From contig CAYRLB010000028.1 of NCBI GenBank assembly GCA_964424945.1, positions 1-29,018 on the forward strand: a DNA stretch of 29,018 nucleotides. Reading direction: 5' to 3'. Below, piece by piece: positions 6,843-15,074 of the stretch. Made by a program: the position numbers and the translations under genes. Source of the stretch: WHSP01 sp964424945 (GTDB taxonomy: Bacteria > Gemmatimonadota > Gemmatimonadetes > Longimicrobiales > Longimicrobiaceae). Each line of letters starts with the position of its first letter. Position 1 is the stretch's first letter. Below the pieces are notes generated by a model, which searched no databases, was not told the origin of the DNA, and worked only from the letters and a program-made list of their open reading frames with translations.

Positions 6843-8494
6843 CGGACGTTCAGCAGCGCTGGCCAGAGGAGTTCGCGGAGCGTTACCGCCGGAAGGGCTA
6901 CTGGACGGGCTCCCTCCTCGGGGAGCTTCTTCGCGAATCGGCGGGTCGCTTTCCGGAGCGCATGGCGGTCGTCGGTGGAGACACGCGGTGGAGCTACGCC
7001 GAGCTCGATGCCCGCTCGGACGCGCTGGCAGCGGGCTTCCTGGAGATGGGTTTCAAACCGGGCGAACGGGTACTCGTTCAGCTCCCCAACCGCCCTGCCT
7101 TCCTCGCGGCGGTCTTCGGCCTTTTCCGCGCCGGCATCCTCCCCGTCTACTGCCTTCCCGCCCATCGCGGCGCGGAGATCAGACATTTCGCGGCTGCCTC
7201 GGGCGCTGTCGGCTACATCATCCCGGACGAGAACGAGGGCTTCGACTATCGGCGGCTCGCGGCTGAGGTCGTACCAGACCTCCCGGCGATCCGTTCGGTG
7301 CTGGTCGATGGCGATCCGGGCGAGTTCACGGCACTGGCCACGGTCCTCGAGGCGGGAGCAGGGAAGCCGCGACCCCCGCTTCCGGATCCATCGTCGGTGG
7401 CGTTCCTCCAGCTTTCCGGTGGCAGCACGGGCCTCTCCAAGCTGATCCCCCGGACGCACGACGATTATCTGTACTCGGTACGGGAGAGCGCGCGGATCTG
7501 CGGGCTCGGACCCGAATCGGTCTACCTCGCGGTGCTTCCGGTCGCGCACAACTACCCGATGAGCTCGCCGGGCTTCCTGGGCGTCCTCTACGCAGGGGGT
7601 ACGGTCGTCCTGAGCCCGTCGGGCCGACCCGAAGATGCCTTTCCGCTCATCGAGAGGGAGCGGGTGACGATAACGGGGCTCGTCCCGCCCCTCGTGCCGA
7701 TCTGGCTCGAGGCTGCCGCCAGGAATCGCCATGATCTCTCCAGCCTCGAGGTGGTCCAGGTCGGAGGGGCGAAGCTCGCACCGGAGCTGGCTCGCCGGAT
7801 CGGGCCGGAGCTCGATGTCACCCTCCAGCAGGTTTTCGGGATGGCGGAAGGGCTCGTCAACTATACCCGGCTCGACGATCCCGACGAAATTATCGTCCAG
7901 ACGCAGGGCCGCCCGATCAGCCCCGATGACGAGGTGCTCGTGGTGGATGACGAAGACCGTCCCGTCGATGCCGGGGTCCCGGGCCGTCTGCTGACCCGCG
8001 GGCCCTACACCATCCGCGGGTACCACAACGATCCCGAGGCGAACGCACGCGCCTTCGATGGAGATGGCTTCTACCGGACCGGCGACCTCGTGGTACGTTC
8101 GGCGGAGGGCTATCTGACCGTCATCGGCCGCGCGACGGACCAGATCAACCGGGGTGGGGAGAAGATCTCGCCGGCGGAGGTCGAGGATCATCTGCTTGCT
8201 CATCCGTCGGTTCAGGATGTCGCAGTCGTCGGCCTGGCCGACAGCTACCTGGGGGAGCGAAGCTGCGCCTTCGTCATCCCCCGGGGGGAAGCCCCGCGCG
8301 CGGCCGAACTCCGTGGCTGGATCCGGAAACGTGGCCTTGCCGCCTTCAAGATTCCGGACCGCTTCGTCTTCGTGGAAGCCTTTCCCGAAACCGGGGTAGG
8401 AAAGACGAGCCGCCGGGATCTCCGCGCGGCGCTGCGCGATCAGCTTGCGAAGCAGACTGAAGCGGTGGCCACTGCCGCCGACGGGAGCGCCTGA
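6839..8494 (+). CDS. entE: 2,3-dihydroxybenzoate-AMP ligase
   Basis: EntE adenylates 2,3-dihydroxybenzoate and transfers it to the phosphopantetheine arm of an aryl carrier protein. The 551-residue enzyme belongs to the ANL superfamily. SGGSTGLSKLIPRTHDDY near residues 195-210 matches the aryl-acid ligase A3 motif, and VAHNYPMSSPG is the DHB-pocket segment. VFGMAEG, YRTGDLV, GRATDQINRGGEKISPAEVE and GVGKTSRRDLR (the A10 lysine) follow in order. Length is close to E. coli EntE. Its ATG overlaps the entC stop, so translation is probably coupled. Start choice is supported by the overlap; a longer frame upstream lies inside entC. Confidence 0.95.
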   Translation: MTDVQQRWPEEFAERYRRKGYWTGSLLGELLRESAGRFPERMAVVGGDTRWSYAELDARSDALAAGFLEMGFKPGERVLVQLPNRPAFLAAVFGLFRAGILPVYCLPAHRGAEIRHFAAASGAVGYIIPDENEGFDYRRLAAEVVPDLPAIRSVLVDGDPGEFTALATVLEAGAGKPRPPLPDPSSVAFLQLSGGSTGLSKLIPRTHDDYLYSVRESARICGLGPESVYLAVLPVAHNYPMSSPGFLGVLYAGGTVVLSPSGRPEDAFPLIERERVTITGLVPPLVPIWLEAAARNRHDLSSLEVVQVGGAKLAPELARRIGPELDVTLQQVFGMAEGLVNYTRLDDPDEIIVQTQGRPISPDDEVLVVDDEDRPVDAGVPGRLLTRGPYTIRGYHNDPEANARAFDGDGFYRTGDLVVRSAEGYLTVIGRATDQINRGGEKISPAEVEDHLLAHPSVQDVAVVGLADSYLGERSCAFVIPRGEAPRAAELRGWIRKRGLAAFKIPDRFVFVEAFPETGVGKTSRRDLRAALRDQLAKQTEAVATAADGSA

Positions 8495-8496
8495 CG

Positions 8497-9123
8497 GTGG
8501 GACTGCCGCGCATCGAGCCGTACGCTCTTCCAGGCGCGTCCGATCTGCCGGAGGGCCGGGTCGACTGGGATAGCGACCTCAGCCAAGCGGCGCTGCTCGT
8601 TCATGACATGCAGCAGCATTTCATCAACGTCTTCACCCGTGGCAGCGATCCGATCGAGGGGGCCATCCGCAACATCGCGGCGTTGTCGCGATTCTGCCGC
8701 GCGCACGGGGTTCCCATCTTCTACACGGCGCAGCCGGGTGATCAGAACCCGCTCGACAGGGGGCTGCAGGCGGACTTCTGGGGTCCGGGAATGACGTCAC
8801 GCGATCAGCCGATCGTCGATGAACTCGCTCCCGAGAAGGAGGATATCGTGCTGACGAAGTGGCGGTACAGCGCCTTCCAGCGAACGACCCTGGAGGAGAT
8901 GCTTCACGCGAGAGGGCGCACCCAGCTGCTCGTGACGGGTATCTACGCGCACATCGGCTGCCTTCTCAGCGCCGCCGACGCCTTCATGCGCGATGTGAAG
9001 CCGTTCATCATCGCGGATGCGGTTGCAGATTTTTCACGCGCCAGTCACGACCAGGCGCTCGCCTATGCTGCCGGCCGTTTCGCGCGGGTGGTGACGACTG
9101 AACAGGTTCTGGCTCTTCGATGA
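8497..9123 (+). CDS. entB: Isochorismatase, single-domain
   Basis: The enzyme hydrolyses isochorismate to 2,3-dihydro-2,3-dihydroxybenzoate and pyruvate. The 208 residues cover only the isochorismatase domain of EntB. The N-terminus (IEPYALPGASDLPEGRVDW) and LLVHDMQQHFI with the catalytic Asp are typical. KWRYSAFQRTTLEEML with the catalytic Lys and TGIYAHIGCLLSAADAFM complete the core. In E. coli the same protein carries an aryl carrier domain at its C-terminus. Here that domain is a separate gene starting at the stop codon. The GTG start two bases after the entE stop has GGGAG about nine bases upstream. Confidence 0.93.
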   Translation: MGLPRIEPYALPGASDLPEGRVDWDSDLSQAALLVHDMQQHFINVFTRGSDPIEGAIRNIAALSRFCRAHGVPIFYTAQPGDQNPLDRGLQADFWGPGMTSRDQPIVDELAPEKEDIVLTKWRYSAFQRTTLEEMLHARGRTQLLVTGIYAHIGCLLSAADAFMRDVKPFIIADAVADFSRASHDQALAYAAGRFARVVTTEQVLALR

Positions 9124-9389
9124 CTTCAGCGACTCCGTCCTCAGGCTCCTTCCCGGATCGTACCTTCCTCACCGCAGATGAGCTGCGTGAGGAAGTCGCC
9201 GCGATTCTCGAACTGCCTGTCAGTGAAGTGACCGCAGACGATGATCTCCTCGACCTGGGGATGGACTCCGTGCGGCTCATGACGCTCGTTCAGCGCTGGA
9301 AGGACCGCGGGGTGCTGGTGGAATTCGCCGACCTCGCCGAGCGCACCGAGCTGGGCGCCTGGATCGAGCTCGTGGCCGAGCGGGTGTAG
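9120..9389 (+). CDS. Stand-alone aryl carrier protein
   Basis: The 89-residue protein is a single acyl/aryl carrier domain. LLDLGMDSVRLMTLV carries the serine that receives phosphopantetheine (the S of GMDS, about residue 53). ADELREEVAAIL and the closing ELGAWIELVAERV helix fit the four-helix fold. Its place between isochorismatase and NRPS, with ATGA overlap to entB, shows it is the counterpart of the EntB C-terminal domain. It would hold 2,3-dihydroxybenzoate for the EntF condensation domain. Its serine would be primed by the phosphopantetheinyl transferase at 15075. Confidence 0.92.
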   Translation: MTSATPSSGSFPDRTFLTADELREEVAAILELPVSEVTADDDLLDLGMDSVRLMTLVQRWKDRGVLVEFADLAERTELGAWIELVAERV

Positions 9390-9392
9390 GAA

Positions 9393-12300
9393 ATGCCCTC
9401 GGAAGTCCCCGTCGCACCCCTGGCATTCTCGCCCCCTGAACAGGTACCGGAGCTCCTTCCGCTGACGGCGGCGCAGGCAGGCCTCTGGTACGCGCAGCGG
9501 CTCCAGCCGACGAACCCGGTCTTCAACACCGGTCAGCTGGTTCATCTTCGAGGGGATCTGAACCTCGAGGCGTTCCGCACCGCTGTCGAGCAGGTGATGA
9601 GGGAGGCCGACGCGCTGCACATCCGCGTCGTGGAGACGGGAGATGGGCCTCTTCAGCTGCCGGACCCTGCGCTCATCCCGAAGCTGGACATCGTCGACCT
9701 CAGGAGCGAAGCCGACGCCGAGGCGCGCGCCCGGCGGTGGGCCGACCGGGATATGCGGAGCCCGCTGGATCTGACGCGGGGTCCGGTCGCCGTCCAGCGC
9801 CTGTTCCGGTTGGCGGATGACCGGCATATCTGGTATCAGCGGATCCACCATCTGGCGATCGACGGGTATGGTACGCACCTCGTAAACAGCAGAATCGCTG
9901 ATCTGTACAGCGCTGCCGTCACAGGTGCGACGCCCCGGACCCTCCCCTTCAAGGGCCTGGCGGAACTCATCGCCTCGGAGGAGCGTTACCACTCAGGCGC
10001 ACGGCGTGAAGCGGATCGCGACTTCTGGATGCGGGAGTTCGCAGATCGTCCGGACGTCGCGGGGTTGAAGGCGGGACAGGCCCTCACCGCCCACAGCTAT
10101 CTCCGCGCGACGGGAGACGTCCCTGCTGCGATCGCCGATCGGCTCAGAGCCCTGGCTGAAAACGCTTCCGTTGCCTGGCCCGATGCGCTGGTCGCGCTGA
10201 TCATCGCGTATCTCGACCGCCATCTTCCGCGCAGCGAGCTGGTCGCCGGGGTGACGGCGATGAACCGGCTGGGCGGCGTCGAGGCGAAGGTCCCGGCGAT
10301 GGTGATGAACATCCTCCCGGTGCGGGTGCCGCGTGCGGCGGGTGCGACGGCGACGCACCTGCGCACCGTCGCCGACCATCTTCGGCAGGCGAGACGCCAC
10401 GGCCGCTACCGGAGTGAGCAGCTGCGCCAGGACCTCGGGCTGCTCGGTTCGAATCGTCGGCTTTTCGGGCCGCTGATCAACGTCATCCCATTCGACGAAA
10501 CCCCTGCTTTCGCGCGCCTGGATTCAGCCATCGAACTGCTGGGGACGGGCCCCGTCGATGATCTGACCGTTGAGGCTCGCGCCGGCGCGAATGGTCAGGC
10601 GATCCGGCTCGAGCTGCAGGCAAACCCCGATCTCTACTCGCAGGCCGAGATCGATGCCCATCTCGCGCGGCTTATCTCCTGGCTCGACCGCACCTCCGTC
10701 AGCGACAACCTCAGCGAGGTGGGGACGCTCTCCCCCGCTGAGTATGAGCGCTGGGTTGAAGAGGTCAATCGTACGCAGCGCACCGTCGAGGACGTCACGC
10801 TTACCGATCTGATCGAGCGGACGATGCGGGAGGCGCCGGAGCGGACGGCCCTCGTTTTCGAGGGACGCTCGCTCACCTACGCGGAGCTGGAGGAGTGGAG
10901 CGGCAGAGTCGCCGCCGAGCTGCGGGATGCCGGGATCGGGCCGGGGGACTTCGTCGCGGTGTCGATTCCGCGCTCCTTCGAACTCGTCGTGACCCTCGTC
11001 GGGATCCTGCGGGCGGGCGCCGCATATCTCCCCGTCGATCCGGAGGCGCCGCGCGAGCGGACGGCGCGGATGTTCGTGACGGCGCACCCGAAACTCGGCT
11101 TCACGGCGTCCACGGGTGACGAGCTTCCCTGCGTGGTCCGTCGGGTGATCGGACCGTTCGAGCCAGTCTGCAGCGTCCTTGCGGCGGAGAGGCAGGCGGC
11201 GGGAATCGCACCAGCCGCGCGGCCGACCGACCCGGCGTACGTCATCTACACCTCCGGATCGACGGGGGAGCCGAAGGGCGTTCTCGTCGAGCATCGCGCG
11301 ATCGTCAACCGCCTCGAATGGATGCGCGAGGCGTACGACATCCGCAGCGACGACCGGATCCTGCAGAAGACTCCAGCAACCTTCGACGTTTCGGTATGGG
11401 AGTTCTTCCTCCCGCTGATCGCCGGCGCGACGCTCGTCATTGCGGCGCCGGGCGCGCATCGCGACCCGGGCGCCATCGAGGCGGTGATGCGCAGCGAAGA
11501 GATCACGACGCTGCACTTCGTCCCCTCGATGCTGGGCGTCTTCCTCGAGCATGTGTCAGGACCCATCCCCTCGCTGAAGCGGGTCTTCTGCAGCGGCGAA
11601 GCACTTCCCGCGTCCCTGCGCGACCGCTTCCACCGCTGCCTCCAGGCGGAGCTGCACAACCTCTACGGTCCGACCGAAGCGGCCGTGGACGTCAGCTACT
11701 GGGAAGCAGGACCGGATGACGAGAGCGACCCGGTGCCGATCGGTCGGCCGGTCTGGAACACGCGCCTCTATGTGCTCGACGAGGAGCTGCGTCCGCTCCC
11801 TCCCGGCGTGGTTGGCGAGCTCTTCCTCGGCGGGGTTCAGCTCGCGCGGGGCTACGTGGGCCGTTCGGAGCTCACCGCAGAGCGATTCCTCCCCGATCCG
11901 CTCGGCGGTCCCGGCGACCGGATGTACCGGACGGGCGACCTCGCCGACTGGCGCGAGGACGGGGTCGTCGTCTACCGCGGTCGCACGGACCACCAGATCA
12001 AGCTGCGCGGCTTCCGGATAGAGCTGGGCGAAATCGAAAGCGCGATTGCCGAGGCCGAGGACGTCGCTCAGACGGCCGTCGTCCCCCGCGATGACCTGCC
12101 CGGCACGACGCGCCTCGTGGCGTACATCGTTCCCCGGGATATGGAGCGCGCCCCGGACGAACAGGAGGTCCGCCGCCGCCTGCGGGATGCGCTCCCCGAC
12201 TACATGGTGCCGTCCGATATCGTCTTCCTCGACGCCCTTCCCCTCACCCGGAATGGCAAGCTCGATCGCGAAGCGCTTCCCGCGCCCCCGCGGCCGGACG

Positions 12301-13361
12301 GCCCCTCGGACGATGACCTTCCCTCAGGCCCGTACGAGAAGAAGATCTCCGACCTTTTCGCGGAGGTCCTCCAGCTCCCCCGGGTCGGCGCCGGCGATGA
12401 CTTCTTCTTCCTCGGCGGCCACTCCCTCCTTGCCGCCCGGCTGGCGACGCGGCTGCGGGATGTGCTCGGGGAAGATGTCGGGCTGGGAGCGATCTTCTCC
12501 CATCCCACGGTTCGCGAACTCGCCGCGCATCTGGAGTCTGCCGCTTCGGGGAACGCGGGAGGCCTCCGGAAGGGACTGGAGCCTCTTCTTCGCCTACGCG
12601 AAGGGGGGGACGGCCCGCCGATCTTCTGCATCCATCCGGCGGGGGGCATCGCCTGGAGCTATCGCGCGCTTGCAAGTGCGCTTCCCGACCGGAACCCGGT
12701 GTTCGGCATCCAGTCGCGGGGGCTGGACCTGGCGGCGGAACTCCCCTCGACCCTCGACCAGATGGCGGCCGACTACGCCGATCTCGTCGTCGCTGCGAGC
12801 GGGAATCGGACGGTTCACCTCGTCGGCTGGTCGGTCGGGGGGATCATCGCGCAGACGATGGCGGTCGAGCTTCGACGGCGTGGGATCGAGCCGGGGATCG
12901 TTGCTCTCCTCGATGCCTACCCGAGCGATGTCTGGCGGGATCAGCCGGAACCGACCGAAGCGGATGCGCTCGGGGCACTCCTCCAGATCGCCGGCCATTC
13001 GGACGCGTCGGAGTCACCGGAGGAACGAACCCGGGCGGGTGTGATCGCGACGCTCCGGCGCCTCGGACATCCGCTCGGCGAGCTCTCGGACGATGAACTG
13101 ACGGGTGTCGTGCGCGTGGTGGAACAGAATGCGAGGCTCGTCCGCCGCCACAGACATGACATCTTCAATGGCGAGCTGACTCACTTCCGCGCCGTGCTCG
13201 ACCACGTCGATTCGGGGCTGTCGCCCTCCATGTGGGCACCGTACGCACGCGAGGTGACCACTTTCGACATCGAAACGACACATCCGAGGATGGTCACCGG
13301 CGAGGCGGTCCGCCGCATCGCAGCGCTCCTCACCCCCGAACTCGAAGGGCGGGGGGGATGA
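9393..13361 (+). CDS. entF: Enterobactin synthase-type NRPS (C-A-T-TE)
   Basis: The 1322-residue single-module NRPS matches EntF in length and order. The condensation domain (about 20-450) has HHLAIDG near 152-158. The adenylation domain (about 465-970) has YTSGSTGEPKG near 618-628, NLYGPTEAAVD and YRTGDLADW. The thiolation domain carries FFLGGHSL with Ser1011. The thioesterase (about 1060-1320) has IHPAGG and GWSVGG with Ser1147, and a late HPRM histidine. Aligning by motif, the ten specificity residues read D-V-W-H-F-S-L-V-D-K, the serine code of E. coli EntF. The enzyme should join DHB to serine and cyclise or release oligomers. It begins three bases after the carrier-protein stop, with AGGAA close to the ATG, and overlaps entA by 4 bp. 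Confidence 0.95.
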   Translation: MPSEVPVAPLAFSPPEQVPELLPLTAAQAGLWYAQRLQPTNPVFNTGQLVHLRGDLNLEAFRTAVEQVMREADALHIRVVETGDGPLQLPDPALIPKLDIVDLRSEADAEARARRWADRDMRSPLDLTRGPVAVQRLFRLADDRHIWYQRIHHLAIDGYGTHLVNSRIADLYSAAVTGATPRTLPFKGLAELIASEERYHSGARREADRDFWMREFADRPDVAGLKAGQALTAHSYLRATGDVPAAIADRLRALAENASVAWPDALVALIIAYLDRHLPRSELVAGVTAMNRLGGVEAKVPAMVMNILPVRVPRAAGATATHLRTVADHLRQARRHGRYRSEQLRQDLGLLGSNRRLFGPLINVIPFDETPAFARLDSAIELLGTGPVDDLTVEARAGANGQAIRLELQANPDLYSQAEIDAHLARLISWLDRTSVSDNLSEVGTLSPAEYERWVEEVNRTQRTVEDVTLTDLIERTMREAPERTALVFEGRSLTYAELEEWSGRVAAELRDAGIGPGDFVAVSIPRSFELVVTLVGILRAGAAYLPVDPEAPRERTARMFVTAHPKLGFTASTGDELPCVVRRVIGPFEPVCSVLAAERQAAGIAPAARPTDPAYVIYTSGSTGEPKGVLVEHRAIVNRLEWMREAYDIRSDDRILQKTPATFDVSVWEFFLPLIAGATLVIAAPGAHRDPGAIEAVMRSEEITTLHFVPSMLGVFLEHVSGPIPSLKRVFCSGEALPASLRDRFHRCLQAELHNLYGPTEAAVDVSYWEAGPDDESDPVPIGRPVWNTRLYVLDEELRPLPPGVVGELFLGGVQLARGYVGRSELTAERFLPDPLGGPGDRMYRTGDLADWREDGVVVYRGRTDHQIKLRGFRIELGEIESAIAEAEDVAQTAVVPRDDLPGTTRLVAYIVPRDMERAPDEQEVRRRLRDALPDYMVPSDIVFLDALPLTRNGKLDREALPAPPRPDGPSDDDLPSGPYEKKISDLFAEVLQLPRVGAGDDFFFLGGHSLLAARLATRLRDVLGEDVGLGAIFSHPTVRELAAHLESAASGNAGGLRKGLEPLLRLREGGDGPPIFCIHPAGGIAWSYRALASALPDRNPVFGIQSRGLDLAAELPSTLDQMAADYADLVVAASGNRTVHLVGWSVGGIIAQTMAVELRRRGIEPGIVALLDAYPSDVWRDQPEPTEADALGALLQIAGHSDASESPEERTRAGVIATLRRLGHPLGELSDDELTGVVRVVEQNARLVRRHRHDIFNGELTHFRAVLDHVDSGLSPSMWAPYAREVTTFDIETTHPRMVTGEAVRRIAALLTPELEGRGG

Positions 13362-14164
13362 GAGCGAGCGGCATCGAAGGCCGGATAGCGATCGTCTCGG
13401 GTGCCGCCCGGGGGATCGGGGCCGAGGTCGTTCGTGAGCTGATCAGCGAGGGTGCACGGGTCGTCGCGCTCGACCGGGACGCGGCTTCGCTCCGGGAGAT
13501 GGCGGACTCGATCGCCACCCAGCCCGCACCCGCAGGTGCTGCGGGAAAGCTGGAGCGGACGGAAGTCTGTGACGTGAGCGACTCGAAAGAGGTCGACGCC
13601 GTCGTGGACGCGGTCGAAGCGGAACTCGGCCCGATTGACTTCTGCGTCAGCGTCGCGGGTGTCCTCCACATCGGCCCGGTCGTGGAGATGACTGACGCCG
13701 ACTGGGACGCTCTTTTTGATGTCAATGCGCGGGGCGTTTTCAACCTCGCGCGCGCGGTAGCCCGGAAGATGACCTCCCGCCGGCGCGGCAGCCTCGTGAC
13801 GGTGAGCTCGAATGCGGCCGGCGTTCCGCGCCGGGATATGGCGGCGTATGCGGCCTCGAAAGCGGCCGCGAGCATGTTCACCCGGAGCCTCGGCCTGGAA
13901 CTCGCCGAATTCGGGATACGCTGCAATGTCGTCGCCCCCGGCTCCACCCGCACCCCGATGCAGGAGGCGCTCTGGGCGACGGGCGTCCGCGAGGAGAATG
14001 TCATCGCCGGATCGCTGGCGTCCTTCCGGGTCGGGATCCCGCTGGGGAAGATCGCGGAGCCGCGCGATGTCGCGGAAGCGGTCGTCTTCCTCCTCTCCGA
14101 CCGCGCCAGTCACATCACGTTGGCCGAGCTCTACGTCGACGGAGGGGCGTCCCTGCGCGGCTGA
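13358..14164 (+). CDS. entA: 2,3-dihydro-2,3-dihydroxybenzoate dehydrogenase
   Basis: EntA oxidises 2,3-dihydro-2,3-dihydroxybenzoate to 2,3-dihydroxybenzoate with NAD. The 268-residue protein is a classical short-chain dehydrogenase. The cofactor loop SGAARGIG lies near 15-22. The usual NNAG is replaced by SVAG, as seen in EntA-type enzymes. The catalytic serine lies in VTVSSNAAGVPR, and YAASKAA holds the Tyr-x-x-x-Lys pair. NVVAPGSTRTPM and a C-terminal LYVDGG close the fold. Its ATG overlaps the entF stop. It is the last gene of the biosynthetic run and faces the esterase gene with only 24 bp between stops. Confidence 0.93.
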   Translation: MRASGIEGRIAIVSGAARGIGAEVVRELISEGARVVALDRDAASLREMADSIATQPAPAGAAGKLERTEVCDVSDSKEVDAVVDAVEAELGPIDFCVSVAGVLHIGPVVEMTDADWDALFDVNARGVFNLARAVARKMTSRRRGSLVTVSSNAAGVPRRDMAAYAASKAAASMFTRSLGLELAEFGIRCNVVAPGSTRTPMQEALWATGVREENVIAGSLASFRVGIPLGKIAEPRDVAEAVVFLLSDRASHITLAELYVDGGASLRG

Positions 14165-14188
14165 TGCCGGCTCTGCTGCGGACCTTCT

Positions 14189-15064
14189 TCAACCGCCCAG
14201 CGCAAAGGGCAGGAAGCGGTTGATCGAAAGAAGAAGGGACGAGGCGTGGTTCTCTCCGGCGAAAACCTCGAAGTGCGTCGTGAACCCCGCATCTGTGAAA
14301 GTTTCTGCTATCTCTCCGGCGCCGCTGACCATCCTTCGGGACGCCCGCCGCAGCTCCGTCTGAATCGCGGCCGGATCGGACCGCTCCCACTCGGCCAGCC
14401 GCTCCTCGTACTCGCCCACAGTGATGAGAATGCGAGGCCGGGGTACATCCGGCGCCCCGCTCGGGAGGAGCCGGATCGTACGCTCGAGAAGGTCGGGGTT
14501 CCACCAGACGGACGGGCTCGCCGCGCCATGAGCAGCGAACAGCTCCCGCCGCTCGACGGCATGAAGAGCCAGCAACCCGGCCAGCGAATGGCCGAAGAGG
14601 TAGCGGCGACGCGTGTCCACCTCCGCACGCGAGGCGACCGCGGGTATGACGATGCGCTCGAGGAAGTCGAGGAAGTCGCCTCCACCACCAACGTGAGAAG
14701 CGTCCTCCGCGCGCCCGACGGGGAGCCCGCCAGCCTCGGGGCCCGGCGTATAGTCGTACCGTCGACGCTGCCGATCGTAAGGGGTCTCGACGGAGTGCGC
14801 GATCCCCACGACGACGGCCGGCGAAACACGCGTTACATCGGGGCGTCGGGAGCGGATCCGCATCGCTTCCACGACGGTGGCGAAGATCGCATCGCCATCC
14901 AGCACATAAATTGTCGGGAAGCCGGTCGGCGGCGCTTCCACCTCGGGATGCGCGAGGAGGATCCGATAGGGATAGCCGTCGATGGGTGACGCCTCATCCC
15001 ACTCCTCGCTGGATCGGATCCGCACGGGTCTGGTATGCTCTGAAGCATCCCTGGGCTGAATCAT
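14189..15064 (-). CDS. IroE/Fes-like siderophore trilactone esterase (alpha/beta hydrolase)
   Basis: The 291-residue product is an esterase-D-type alpha/beta hydrolase. IYVLDGDAIFA near 52-62 and GIAHSVETPYDRQRRRYDYT near 87-106 match the IroE/BesA group. Nucleophile Ser160 lies in GHSLAG, and ENHASS near the C-terminus holds the likely catalytic histidine. Such enzymes hydrolyse enterobactin-type trilactones to release iron. No signal peptide is visible, so it probably acts in the cytoplasm after import, unlike periplasmic IroE. The ATG at 15064 lacks a ribosome binding site and lies only 10 bp from the divergent start at 15075. An internal GTG 13 codons in is possible. It converges with entA. 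Confidence 0.82.
   Translation of the reverse strand: MIQPRDASEHTRPVRIRSSEEWDEASPIDGYPYRILLAHPEVEAPPTGFPTIYVLDGDAIFATVVEAMRIRSRRPDVTRVSPAVVVGIAHSVETPYDRQRRRYDYTPGPEAGGLPVGRAEDASHVGGGGDFLDFLERIVIPAVASRAEVDTRRRYLFGHSLAGLLALHAVERRELFAAHGAASPSVWWNPDLLERTIRLLPSGAPDVPRPRILITVGEYEERLAEWERSDPAAIQTELRRASRRMVSGAGEIAETFTDAGFTTHFEVFAGENHASSLLLSINRFLPFALGG
15031..15039 (+). promoter_or_regulatory. Possible extended -10 element for the phosphopantetheinyl transferase gene
   Basis: TGGTATGCT has the extended -10 form TGnTATnnT. It would start transcription near 15046, about 30 nt before the ATG at 15075. No convincing -35 lies upstream, which extended -10 promoters can tolerate. It lies inside the start region of the esterase gene on the other strand, so the two genes could interfere. 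A short inverted repeat ATGCT/AGCAT (15035-15048) overlaps it. Confidence 0.3.
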
Positions 15065-15074
15065 CGCAGATACA

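Noticed and set aside
6824..8203. Long minus-strand ORF (459 codons) antisense to entE
   Set aside because: Its sequence is Arg/Asp-rich with no domain, and it mirrors the codon positions of a clear EntE. Long antisense frames are expected in GC-rich genes.
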